A stretch of DNA of 10,327 nucleotides from an uncultured Erysipelotrichaceae bacterium (GTDB taxonomy: Bacteria > Bacillota_I > Bacilli_A > Erysipelotrichales > Erysipelotrichaceae). Within the stretch, counting starts at the first letter, position 1. Every line of letters starts with the position of its first letter. The notes under the pieces are model-generated. The model ran no database searches, was not told the origin of the DNA, and worked only from the letters and a program-made list of their open reading frames with translations. Where the stretch lies: the NCBI GenBank assembly GCA_902796465.1, contig CADBPK010000013.1, positions 1 to 10,327 on the forward strand, written 5' to 3'. A program made the translations under genes and the position numbers. Positions 1-6,310 of this stretch are shown piece after piece.

Positions 1-765
1 CTGGATGAACTTGCGGGAAATCTGTATGTCAGCAAATCCACGATCCTCCGTTTCTGCAAGAAACTTGGATACAAAGGTCATAAGCAGCTCAGCGTGCATC
101 TGGCACAGGAACTGAATTCCTTTTACTCCGATGAGCAGGAGATTTCCGCATCCATTCCGTTCCTGCAGGGTGACGACAGGCGGATGATAGCCGAGAAAGT
201 ATACGGCATCCATGGCAAGGCACTCAGCGCAGCCTACCAGGATCTCGATGCCGACCAGATCCAGCGGGCGGCCAGGATGATCCATGATCATAAACTGGTT
301 TCCGTTATTGCCTTCGGAGAAGATGCATTTGTCGGCAGGGAGTTTGTGCAGCGTCTCTATGAGATCGGTATTCAGGCCGGGTTCCATGATTCCCCTGATC
401 AGGCTTTCCGTATCCATACCGGGCAGGAAGGCGAACTGGCAGTTCTTGTGATCGCCTATGACAGCCGCAGTCCCGTGATTGCGGAACTATGCGAATCACT
501 GCAAAAAAAGAAGATCCCTGTCATACTGATCTCTGGGATGATCCGGTCATCTGTGCGGAAATCCGTTACGGAATGCATTGAGATCAGTTATGCGGAGGAT
601 TATCCGAAAATCGCATGTTTCGGATCCAGGACTGCTGTGACCCTGGTTGCGGATGTTCTGTATTCAGTCATCTTCGGGATGGATTATGCGAGAAACCTTA
701 ATATAATAAAAGCGCATGCGGAGACCAGGAAACGGCTTCTTGAAACACAGGAGGGACAGTCATGA
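1..765 (+). CDS. RpiR-family HTH-SIS transcriptional regulator (5' partial)
   Basis: The reading frame is open from base 1, so the gene begins upstream of the window; the GTG at 94 is internal and not the start. In-window residues 1-31 are the end of an RpiR-type helix-turn-helix: a recognition-helix stretch SKSTILRFCKKLGYKG followed by a short linker. A SIS-like alpha/beta domain covers about residues 98-230. RpiR proteins usually bind phosphosugars through the SIS domain and control sugar or amino-sugar genes. The ligand loops here are atypical. The first loop reads AFGEDAF where a GxGxS pattern is common, and the second reads YDSRSP where the family usually has S-G-x-T. The gene ends in a 4-base ATGA overlap with the downstream HAD gene, so the two are probably co-translated. 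Family assignment is firm; the ligand and targets are unknown. Confidence 0.88.
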   Translation: MDELAGNLYVSKSTILRFCKKLGYKGHKQLSVHLAQELNSFYSDEQEISASIPFLQGDDRRMIAEKVYGIHGKALSAAYQDLDADQIQRAARMIHDHKLVSVIAFGEDAFVGREFVQRLYEIGIQAGFHDSPDQAFRIHTGQEGELAVLVIAYDSRSPVIAELCESLQKKKIPVILISGMIRSSVRKSVTECIEISYAEDYPKIACFGSRTAVTLVADVLYSVIFGMDYARNLNIIKAHAETRKRLLETQEGQS

Positions 766-1421
766 TCAAGGCGGTATTGTTTGATATGGACGGTATCCTG
801 TATGACAGCGAGAAGTATTATATGGAAGGAACCCTGGACCAGATGCGGAAGTACGGCTTTGAAGGAAAAGACGAGGAAGTTTACTGCATCATCGGGACTT
901 CCATGGAGGAAACATACCGTATCATATATGAACTGCTCGGAGGGAAGGTCCCGCTTTCCGTACTGCAGGAAAACAATGAAAGATATTTCGGGATCGAGCA
1001 TCCATTGGATTACCGGGCGATCATGTTCGATGATGTCCGGGAGAGTCTTCACCGGATCAGGAAAATGAACCTCAGAACCGCATTGTGTTCTTCATCCCCG
1101 ATGGAGACGATCATGAACAGTCTTGAAGCGATGGAGATCGCTGACTGCTTTGATTTTGTGGAATGCTGCGACAATGTAGAGAGACCCAAGCCGTTCCCGG
1201 ATGTGTACCTGAAAGCACAGGAAGCACTTGGTATCGATAAGGAAAACTGCATCGTTTATGAAGACAGCGCGCTGGGTATACAAGCCGGGAAAGCAGCCGG
1301 CATCTTTACAGCCGCGAGAAAAGATGATAGATTTCATCAGGACCAGTCACAGGCAGATCTGATCGTAAACAATATGACGGAACTGACAGAATGGATCAGA
1401 AGGGAGAATCAGAATGCATGA
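762..1421 (+). CDS. HAD-superfamily hydrolase, beta-phosphoglucomutase-like
   Basis: The 219-residue protein carries all four HAD motifs. Motif I is DMDGILYDSE at residues 8-17, with nucleophile Asp8 and acid/base Asp10. Motif II is the Ser cluster 110-112. Motif III is Lys143 in RPKPFPD. Motif IV is YEDS at 166-169. A helical C1 cap lies at about residues 18-85. This arrangement is typical of subfamily IA enzymes such as beta-phosphoglucomutase and small-molecule phosphatases (phosphoglycolate, sugar phosphates), and the sequence alone does not decide the substrate. The start is set by a strong SD, AGGAGGG at 749-755, six bases before the ATG. The gene overlaps its upstream neighbour by 4 bases and murA by 8. 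Its position between a SIS-domain regulator and murA makes a sugar-phosphate or amino-sugar phosphate substrate plausible, but that is inference. Confidence 0.87.
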   Translation: MIKAVLFDMDGILYDSEKYYMEGTLDQMRKYGFEGKDEEVYCIIGTSMEETYRIIYELLGGKVPLSVLQENNERYFGIEHPLDYRAIMFDDVRESLHRIRKMNLRTALCSSSPMETIMNSLEAMEIADCFDFVECCDNVERPKPFPDVYLKAQEALGIDKENCIVYEDSALGIQAGKAAGIFTAARKDDRFHQDQSQADLIVNNMTELTEWIRRENQNA

Positions 1422-2679
1422 AGTAATGAAAATTGAAGGCGGACATATGCTGGAAGGAGAAGTAACGATTTCCGGTTCCAAAAACGCGACGGTGGCACTG
1501 ATCCCGGCAGCTGTGCTTGCCAACGGACCAGTCACGATCGTTGGTGTTCCGCAGATCGCAGATGTAGATTCCCTGTCAGAGATCCTGCGTCTTCTGAATG
1601 TTGAGGTCAAAGTTCTCGGACCCGATCATATCATCATCGATCCGACACATATGAAAAATGTGGACCTGGATCAGGATGTTGTAACAAAGCTGCGTGCTTC
1701 CTATTACTTCATGGGAGCTATTCTCGGCAAATACGGCCGTGTCCGTATCAAAATGCCGGGCGGCTGTTATTTAGGTCCGCGGCCGATCGATCTGCATTTG
1801 AAAGGATTTGAAGCGCTTGGCGCAAAGATCCATTATGATCACGGCTGCTATACGATCGAAGCCGAGAAACTGGTCGGCACGAAGATCTTCCTGGATATCG
1901 CTTCTGTCGGCGCGACGATCAATATCATGATGGCTGCGACATACGCGGAAGGAAGGACAACGATCGAAAATGCCGCGAAGGAACCCGAGATCATCGACGT
2001 CGCTTCACTGCTGACGAAGATGGGCGCGACGGTCCGCGGTGCCGGTACGAATGTCATCACCATCGACGGTGTCAACAGTATGAGCGGCTGTTTCCATGAA
2101 ATCATCCCGGACCGCATCGAAGCCGGAACATTCATCATCATCGCAGCTGCGGCAGCTAAAAAGATGGTAGTCAAGAACATCATTCCCCAGCATCTTGACG
2201 CCCTGCTTTCCAAACTGAAGGAAATGGGCGTAAAGATGAAGGTGGATGTGGACAAGGTCACGATCACGCGTCCTACCCATCTGAAGGCGGTGGACATCAC
2301 GACAAGGCCCTATCCGGGTTTCGCAACGGATCTCCAGCAGCCGCTGACATCCCTGCTCACACAGGCAGAAGGGGAAAGCCATATCGAAGAGACGATCTAT
2401 GTGGAACGCTTCAAACACTGCCTGGAACTGCAGCGCATGGGCGCGAATATCGATCTTATGAACGGGTCATGCCTGATCAAAGGACCGACACCATTATACG
2501 GAGAAAAAGTATCCGCGACGGATCTCAGATGCGGGGCAGCCATGATCGTTGCCGGTCTGATGTGCGACGGGGTTACAGAAATCAAAAATACATATCACAT
2601 TGACCGCGGATATGCCGATATCGACGGCAAACTGACCGCCCTCGGCGCAAAGATCTGGCGGGAAATGGCAGAAGATTAA
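1414..2679 (+). CDS. murA: UDP-N-acetylglucosamine 1-carboxyvinyltransferase (MurA, MurZ-type)
   Basis: This cytosolic enzyme transfers enolpyruvate from phosphoenolpyruvate to UDP-GlcNAc, the first committed step of peptidoglycan synthesis and the target of fosfomycin. The 421-residue length matches the family. Visible signatures are SGSKNA (residues 20-25, active-site Lys23/Asn24), LRASYYFMG near 93-101, the catalytic loop PGGCYLGPRPIDLH with Cys118, and GFATDLQQP with catalytic Asp306. Cys118 is the fosfomycin-alkylated position and is not the Asp of naturally resistant enzymes. The YYFMG, GCYLGPRPID, SVGATINIM and HIDRGY stretches resemble the second Bacillota paralogue (MurZ/MurAB) more than MurAA, and MurZ also neighbours rpmE in Bacillus. 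SD AGAAGGGAG (1398-1406) sits 7 bases from the ATG at 1414, favouring that start over the in-frame ATG at 1426. The gene overlaps the HAD gene by 8 bases. Confidence 0.96.
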   Translation: MHEVMKIEGGHMLEGEVTISGSKNATVALIPAAVLANGPVTIVGVPQIADVDSLSEILRLLNVEVKVLGPDHIIIDPTHMKNVDLDQDVVTKLRASYYFMGAILGKYGRVRIKMPGGCYLGPRPIDLHLKGFEALGAKIHYDHGCYTIEAEKLVGTKIFLDIASVGATINIMMAATYAEGRTTIENAAKEPEIIDVASLLTKMGATVRGAGTNVITIDGVNSMSGCFHEIIPDRIEAGTFIIIAAAAAKKMVVKNIIPQHLDALLSKLKEMGVKMKVDVDKVTITRPTHLKAVDITTRPYPGFATDLQQPLTSLLTQAEGESHIEETIYVERFKHCLELQRMGANIDLMNGSCLIKGPTPLYGEKVSATDLRCGAAMIVAGLMCDGVTEIKNTYHIDRGYADIDGKLTALGAKIWREMAED

Positions 2680-2686
2680 TTCTTTC

Positions 2687-2715
2687 TTGCTTTCAAAAAA
2701 TGAATGTGATACTAT
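2687..2715 (+). promoter_or_regulatory. Sigma-A-type promoter of rpmE (extended -10)
   Basis: TTGCTT at 2687-2692 and TACTAT at 2710-2715 are separated by exactly 17 bases. A TG dinucleotide at 2707-2708 gives an extended -10 (TGATACTAT). The predicted transcript starts near 2721-2722, immediately upstream of the rpmE leader hairpin. No terminator separates murA from rpmE, so read-through from murA may add to this promoter. Confidence 0.7.
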
Positions 2716-2724
2716 TTACTAGCA

Positions 2725-2760
2725 CTTTCTTTAAGCCCGCCTGTGGCTTAAGGCAGAAGG
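2725..2760 (+). promoter_or_regulatory. rpmE 5' leader hairpin sequestering the Shine-Dalgarno
   Basis: An upper stem pairs TTAAGCC (2731-2737) perfectly with GGCTTAA (2745-2751) around a 7-base loop. After a 3-base bulge (2752-2754), a lower stem pairs CTTTCT (2725-2730) with AGAAGG (2755-2760), including one G-U pair. AGAAGG is the start of the rpmE ribosome-binding site. The hairpin therefore sits at the extreme 5' end of the predicted transcript and occludes the SD. Several bacterial groups have L31 leader RNAs thought to mediate autoregulation. Whether this belongs to a described class, and whether L31 binds it, cannot be judged here. Confidence 0.55.
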
Positions 2761-2763
2761 GAG
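2757..2763 (+). promoter_or_regulatory. rpmE ribosome-binding site, decides the start
   Basis: AAGGGAG lies 9 bases before the ATG at 2773 but only 3 bases before the in-frame ATG at 2767. The spacing favours 2773, which also gives the usual L31 N-terminus MKKSIHP. Confidence 0.6.
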
Positions 2764-2772
2764 AAAATGAAC

Positions 2773-2976
2773 ATGAAAAAGAGTATTCATCCAGCTTACA
2801 ACAAATGTAAAGTAGTCTGCACAAGCTGCGGATCGGAATTCGAAACAGGATCCATCTTAAAGGAAATCAAGGTTGATACCTGCTCCAATTGCCATCCGTT
2901 CTATACGGGACGTCAGCGTTTCGCGCAGGCACAGGGCCGGGTTGAGAAGTTCAACAGAAAATATGGCTTGAAGTAA
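2773..2976 (+). CDS. rpmE: 50S ribosomal protein L31 (bL31), zinc-binding type
   Basis: A 67-residue L31 with the characteristic N-terminus MKKSIHPAY, a [11 protein letters not shown] block and a C-terminal FNRKYGLK. L31 sits on the large subunit and contributes to the bridge with the 30S head. Four cysteines, Cys16, Cys19, Cys37 and Cys40, mark it as the zinc-containing (C+) form, the type replaced by a zinc-independent paralogue under zinc limitation in many bacteria. The first pair is CxxC rather than the CxC of the E. coli and Bacillus proteins, and there is an extra Cys12. An alternative start at 2767 would add two residues (Met-Asn) but is too close to the SD. The gene is a unit of its own, with promoter, SD-masking leader and terminator between murA and the sigma factor gene. 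Confidence 0.95.
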   Translation: MKKSIHPAYNKCKVVCTSCGSEFETGSILKEIKVDTCSNCHPFYTGRQRFAQAQGRVEKFNRKYGLK

Positions 2977-2977
2977 G

Positions 2978-3005
2978 GGTGTGTGGAAACATACCTTTTT
3001 TCTTT
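2978..3005 (+). terminator. Rho-independent terminator after rpmE
   Basis: GGTGTGT (2978-2984) pairs with ACATACC (2989-2995), 7 bp with one G-U, around a GGAA loop. Six T (2996-3001), a C and three more T follow. The stem begins one base after the rpmE stop codon. Confidence 0.8.
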
Positions 3006-3011
3006 GCTTCA

Positions 3012-3020
3012 TGGTAATAT
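3012..3020 (+). promoter_or_regulatory. Candidate extended -10 promoter of the sigma factor gene
   Basis: TGGTAATAT (TG at 3012-3013, hexamer TAATAT at 3015-3020) fits an extended -10 element. The expected -35 position (about 2992-2997, TACCTT) is poor and overlaps the rpmE terminator. Transcription would start near 3027, leaving a leader of about 12 bases with SD AGAGGA at 3029-3034. Confidence 0.45.
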
Positions 3021-3038
3021 TAGTTCACAGAGGAAATT

Positions 3039-4130
3039 ATGACAGATAAAAGCAAAGAAAAGAAATCACTTGATGAGATCAGGAATGATTTTCTGATGCA
3101 GAAGGAAAGCGGGGAAGATGTAACCCAGAAAGATCTTCTGGAAGTCATTGAGAAAAATGAGCTGACGGAAGATGAAAGCGAAGAGCTTTTTGATGAGTTC
3201 ATGGAGGAGAAGATCCTCGAGGAAGAACTTGAAGAACTGGAAGAGGATGACGATGTACAGGATCCGTTTATCGACGCTGATTCCAGACCGGGTTTCACCA
3301 ATTCCTTCAATCTGTATCTGAATGAGATCGGAAGGTTTCCGCTTCTGAATGCTGAAGAGGAAAAAGAACTGGCGAAGAAAGTCCAGGAAGGCGATGCTTC
3401 CGCAAAAGAGAAAATGATCAATTCCAATCTCAGACTCGTCGTGGCAGTCGCGAAAGAATACGCAAACCGCGGACTTGCAATACAGTATCTGATCCAGGAA
3501 GGCAATATCGGACTGATGCGTGCGGTGGAAAAATTCGATTATACCAAAGGCTTCCGCTTCAGTACCTATGCCATCTGGTGGATCCGCCAGTCCATGGCCA
3601 GGGCGATCGCGGACCAGTCCCGCGATATACGTCTGCCGATCCATCTGACGGAGCAGATCATGCGCGTCAACCGTGCGCAGAGACAGCTTCTGCAGGAGCT
3701 TGGGCATGAACCGACGGCCGAAGATATTGCCGCAAAGCTGGAAGGCATGACGCCGGAAAAGGTGGCGGAGATCCAGAAGATCGCGATGGAGACCGTATCC
3801 CTCGAGGCACCGGCCGGTGATGAGGAAAACAGTACCCTCAGTGATTTTATAGAAGACAAACGGGCAGTGGATCCGGCTGCGTATGCCAGTAATTCCGTAC
3901 TGCAGGAACAGCTGGACCAGCTTCTGAAAGAACTGCCGGAGAGAGAAGAAAAGATCATCCGGATGCGTTTCGGCCTGGATGGTACGGGAAAAGTAAAGAC
4001 ACTGGAAGAAGTCGGACGTGAGTGCAATGTCACAAGAGAGCGGATCAGACAGATCGAAGCCAAAGCACTGCGCAGGCTGAATCATTTCAGTATCAGAAAG
4101 AAAGAATTCAGAGATTTAAAAGATTCCTGA
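3039..4130 (+). CDS. rpoD: RNA polymerase sigma factor, sigma-70 family (RpoD/SigA-like)
   Basis: This 363-residue protein has the full group 1/2 architecture: a short region 1.1-like segment (about 5-65), a very acidic linker (57-75), region 1.2 (88-120), region 2 (125-205, with [16 protein letters not shown] and [11 protein letters not shown]), region 3 (205-275, ending SDFIEDK) and region 4 (290-350, helix-turn-helix [24 protein letters not shown]). It directs RNA polymerase to -10/-35 promoters. Several positions differ from the usual primary-sigma consensus. [11 protein letters not shown] replaces DPVRxYLxx[10 protein letters not shown] replaces [17 protein letters not shown] puts Ala187 where E. 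coli RpoD has Thr440, which helps read the -12 base. The tail [10 protein letters not shown] replaces RHPSRS. The usual dnaG neighbour is absent; instead the gene lies 31 bases before prfA. It could be a diverged primary sigma or a group 2 paralogue. Family is certain; rank is not. Confidence 0.88.
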   Translation: MTDKSKEKKSLDEIRNDFLMQKESGEDVTQKDLLEVIEKNELTEDESEELFDEFMEEKILEEELEELEEDDDVQDPFIDADSRPGFTNSFNLYLNEIGRFPLLNAEEEKELAKKVQEGDASAKEKMINSNLRLVVAVAKEYANRGLAIQYLIQEGNIGLMRAVEKFDYTKGFRFSTYAIWWIRQSMARAIADQSRDIRLPIHLTEQIMRVNRAQRQLLQELGHEPTAEDIAAKLEGMTPEKVAEIQKIAMETVSLEAPAGDEENSTLSDFIEDKRAVDPAAYASNSVLQEQLDQLLKELPEREEKIIRMRFGLDGTGKVKTLEEVGRECNVTRERIRQIEAKALRRLNHFSIRKKEFRDLKDS

Positions 4131-4161
4131 TTCTTTTTCATGAAAGGGAAGGAAGTACAAC

Positions 4162-5238
4162 ATGGATGCAGTCAGAGAAAAACTTGCGGAAATAGAAAAA
4201 CAGTACAATGCGGTCAATGAAAAACTGATGTCGGAAGAAGTTCTTCATGATCCGAAGGAACTGACGCGTCTCAGCAAGGAAGAGGCACGTCTGAAACAGC
4301 CGGTCGATGCCTGGCGTACACTGCAGTCACTGGATGACAGGATCGCGCAGGCGGAAGAGATGAGTTCGGAACCGGATGAAGAGCTGAAGGAAATGGCCCG
4401 CATGGAACTGGAAGAATGCCTGCCGCAGAGAGAGGCACTGCTGGAAAAGATCCAGCATCTGCTCATTCCGCGTGATCCGGATGATGATCATGACGTCATT
4501 ATGGAGATCCGCGGCGGTGCCGGAGGAGATGAAGGAAATATCTTTGCCGGTGATCTGTACCGCATGTATACGAAATATGCCGAAGCCAGAAACTGGAAAG
4601 TTGCGGTCATGGAAGCTTCTGTTTCCGAAGCCGGCGGATTCAGCCAGATCATCTTTTCCATTAAGGGAAACGATGTTTATAAAGATCTGAAATTCGAGTC
4701 AGGCGTACACCGCGTGCAGCGTGTCCCAAAGACGGAAAGCCAGGGCAGGATCCATACCAGTACGGCAACAGTCCTCTGCCAGCCGGAAGCGGAGGAGACG
4801 GATATCGAGATCGATCCGAAGGATCTGACGATCGAGACACACCGTGCTAGCGGCGCCGGCGGCCAGCATATCAACAAGACCGACAGCGCTGTCCGTATCG
4901 TCCATGTGCCGACCGGCATCACAGTCAACTGCCAGGAAGGAAGAAGCCAGATCGAAAACCGGGAAACCGCAATGCGGCTGATCCGTGCCCGTGTCTATGA
5001 GGTATATAAACAGAAGCGGGAAGAAGAGGAAGGAAAGATCCGTCGTGCCAAGATCGGCACCGGCGACCGTTCCGAAAAGATCCGTACATACAACTATCCG
5101 CAGAACCGCGTGACAGATCACAGGATCGGCCTGACACTGACACAGCTTGACCGGATCATGGAAGGGAAACTGGACAACGTGATCGAAGGACTGCAGGCTG
5201 AGGAAGAAAAGAAAAAACTGGAGGAAGCAGACGCATGA
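4162..5238 (+). CDS. prfA: Peptide chain release factor 1 (RF1)
   Basis: RF1 recognises UAA and UAG in the ribosomal A site and triggers release of the finished peptide. The 358-residue length is typical. A helical domain 1 (about 1-105) is followed by the conserved ME(I)RGGAGGDE region at 114-124. The codon-reading tripeptide PxT is P189-K190-T191 within HRVQRVPKTESQGRIHTS; the PxT form identifies RF1, since RF2 has SPF. The catalytic GGQ loop is at 233-235 (SGAGGQHINKT). Gln235 is the predicted substrate of the adjacent PrmC. A purine-rich SD (GGAAGGAAG) precedes the ATG. No terminator is visible in the 31-base gap from the sigma factor gene, so the two are probably co-transcribed. The stop overlaps the prmC start by 4 bases. 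Confidence 0.97.
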   Translation: MDAVREKLAEIEKQYNAVNEKLMSEEVLHDPKELTRLSKEEARLKQPVDAWRTLQSLDDRIAQAEEMSSEPDEELKEMARMELEECLPQREALLEKIQHLLIPRDPDDDHDVIMEIRGGAGGDEGNIFAGDLYRMYTKYAEARNWKVAVMEASVSEAGGFSQIIFSIKGNDVYKDLKFESGVHRVQRVPKTESQGRIHTSTATVLCQPEAEETDIEIDPKDLTIETHRASGAGGQHINKTDSAVRIVHVPTGITVNCQEGRSQIENRETAMRLIRARVYEVYKQKREEEEGKIRRAKIGTGDRSEKIRTYNYPQNRVTDHRIGLTLTQLDRIMEGKLDNVIEGLQAEEEKKKLEEADA

Positions 5239-6086
5239 CAAAATTCTCCAAACTTGTAAGGATGTACGAAAAACGCTGTGAAAAAGAAAATGTGCCATCG
5301 GAAACCGTGATGGCCTTTTTGGTTGAGATTGCTCAGCGGGAAAGGTACAACCTGTATATGCATTTTGATGAGGAAATGCCGGAAGATCTGCGCCGGGAAT
5401 TTGAAGCCGGCATGGAAAGGATCCTGAAACAGGAACCTATGGCACATGTGCTCGGCTATTCCTGGTTCTATGGATACAAGATGATCGTCAATGAGGATGT
5501 CCTGATCCCGCGTGTGGAAACGGAAGAACTGTGTGCCCGCATACTGGGTATGATAGATGAGAAATTTGCGCAGAAGGAAACGGTGTCCTGTGTGGATATC
5601 GGGACCGGCAGCGGTGCGATCGCGGTTACCCTTGTAAAAGAAGAACCGAAGATCCGCATGCATGCCAGCGATATCAGTGAGGAAGCGCTGGTCGTTGCCA
5701 GGAAAAATGCAGAACTCAATGACGCTGATGTGGAGTTTATTGCCGGGGATATGCTGAAACCGTTTATTGAGAAGGGCATGAAATTCGATGTCCTCATCAG
5801 CAATCCGCCCTACATCCCGCAGGAAGAAAAGATGGAAACATCCGTAATCGATTTCGAACCGCATGTGGCGCTGTTCGGCGGGGATGACGGTCTGCGTTTC
5901 TACCGTGAGATCTTCCGGGACTGCAGGAAGATCCTGAATGAACACAGTTTCATGGCATTTGAAATGGGATGGGATCAGAGAGAACGCATGAGCCGGCTGG
6001 TGGAGGAATACTTCCCGGGGGTTTCCTACGAGATCCTGCAGGATATGAACGGCAAGGACAGAATGCTGTTCGTATACTTTGATTAA
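5235..6086 (+). CDS. prmC: Release factor glutamine-N5 methyltransferase (PrmC/HemK)
   Basis: This enzyme methylates the GGQ glutamine of RF1 and RF2 using S-adenosylmethionine, raising termination efficiency. The protein has 283 residues: an N-terminal helical substrate-binding domain (about 1-75), the linker IPRVETE at 91-97, then a Rossmann-fold methyltransferase domain. SAM-binding motif I is VDIGTGSGAIAV at 120-131, an acidic residue follows in ASDIS (144-148), and the diagnostic NPPY is at 190-193. Val94 replaces the usual proline of IPRPETE, a mild variation. The ATG overlaps the prfA stop as ATGA, with GAGG at 5221-5224 serving as SD inside prfA. The enzyme and its substrate are therefore translated together, the common arrangement in bacteria. 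Confidence 0.96.
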   Translation: MTKFSKLVRMYEKRCEKENVPSETVMAFLVEIAQRERYNLYMHFDEEMPEDLRREFEAGMERILKQEPMAHVLGYSWFYGYKMIVNEDVLIPRVETEELCARILGMIDEKFAQKETVSCVDIGTGSGAIAVTLVKEEPKIRMHASDISEEALVVARKNAELNDADVEFIAGDMLKPFIEKGMKFDVLISNPPYIPQEEKMETSVIDFEPHVALFGGDDGLRFYREIFRDCRKILNEHSFMAFEMGWDQRERMSRLVEEYFPGVSYEILQDMNGKDRMLFVYFD

Positions 6087-6143
6087 GCATGTAAAAAGAG
6101 GGAAAAACGGCATAAAACAGGCCTGATTTCTCTTTTTTCATGC
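6087..6143 (+). terminator. Long inverted-repeat terminator after prmC, possibly bidirectional
   Basis: GCATG-T-AAAAAGAG (6087-6100) pairs with CTC-TTTTTT-CATGC (6130-6143): 13 of 14 positions match, with one T-T mismatch. The loop is about 29 bases and contains the palindrome CAGGCCTG. The T-run of the 3' arm pairs with the A-run of the 5' arm, as in bidirectional intrinsic terminators. It starts directly after the prmC stop. Confidence 0.65.
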
Positions 6144-6171
6144 GATTTCGGGAAACATGTGAAAAAAGTGA

Positions 6172-6200
6172 TTGACATCATGATTTCAGCTAAGTACAAT
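6172..6200 (+). promoter_or_regulatory. Sigma-A promoter of the str operon (rpsL)
   Basis: A consensus -35 TTGACA (6172-6177) and -10 TACAAT (6195-6200) are separated by 17 bases. Transcription is predicted to start near 6207, giving a leader of about 104 nt before rpsL. The strength suits a ribosomal protein operon. Between this promoter and the terminator (6144-6171) I see only AT-rich sequence. Confidence 0.88.
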
Positions 6201-6206
6201 AAGGAA

Positions 6207-6310
6207 GCTTAGCGAAAAAAGGCTTTGTCATGCGCAAAGCCTTATATCAGACTAGGAAACGGCACGCGTGGTATCGTGTGCACAAAACAAGAAGAAAGGA
6301 GATTAAGCCA
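6207..6310 (+). promoter_or_regulatory. Structured 5' leader of the rpsL operon (two hairpins)
   Basis: Hairpin A pairs AAGGCTTTG (6219-6227) with CAAAGCCTT (6235-6243), 9 bp around TCATGCG. Hairpin B pairs GCACGCG (6262-6268) with CGTGTGC (6275-6281), 7 bp with one G-U around TGGTAT. Neither is followed by a T-run, so they are not terminators. The SD AAAGGAG (6295-6301) is unpaired in this model and lies 9 bases before the ATG. AAGCC at 6305-6309, just before the start codon, could compete with the 3' arm of hairpin A for GGCTT (6221-6225). A ribosomal-protein autoregulatory leader is possible but unproven. Confidence 0.45.

Noticed and set aside
94..96. GTG start for the RpiR gene at 94
   Set aside because: The frame is open upstream to base 1 and those residues form a recognisable RpiR helix-turn-helix, so the gene starts outside the window.
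3066..4085. 339-residue open frame on the minus strand within the sigma factor gene
   Set aside because: It is the antisense of a conserved coding sequence, and its composition reflects the complement of Glu/Lys-rich codons.
4131..4161. Possible terminator between the sigma factor gene and prfA (TTCTTTTTCATGAAAGG)
   Set aside because: The stem is very short and AT-rich with no T-run after it; co-transcription is more likely.
6230..6310. In-frame N-terminal extension of rpsL from the ATG at 6230 (27 basic residues), or a leader peptide
   Set aside because: The ATG lies in a hairpin loop, its only nearby purines are inside the stem, and the strong SD with conserved MPTINQL start supports 6311.
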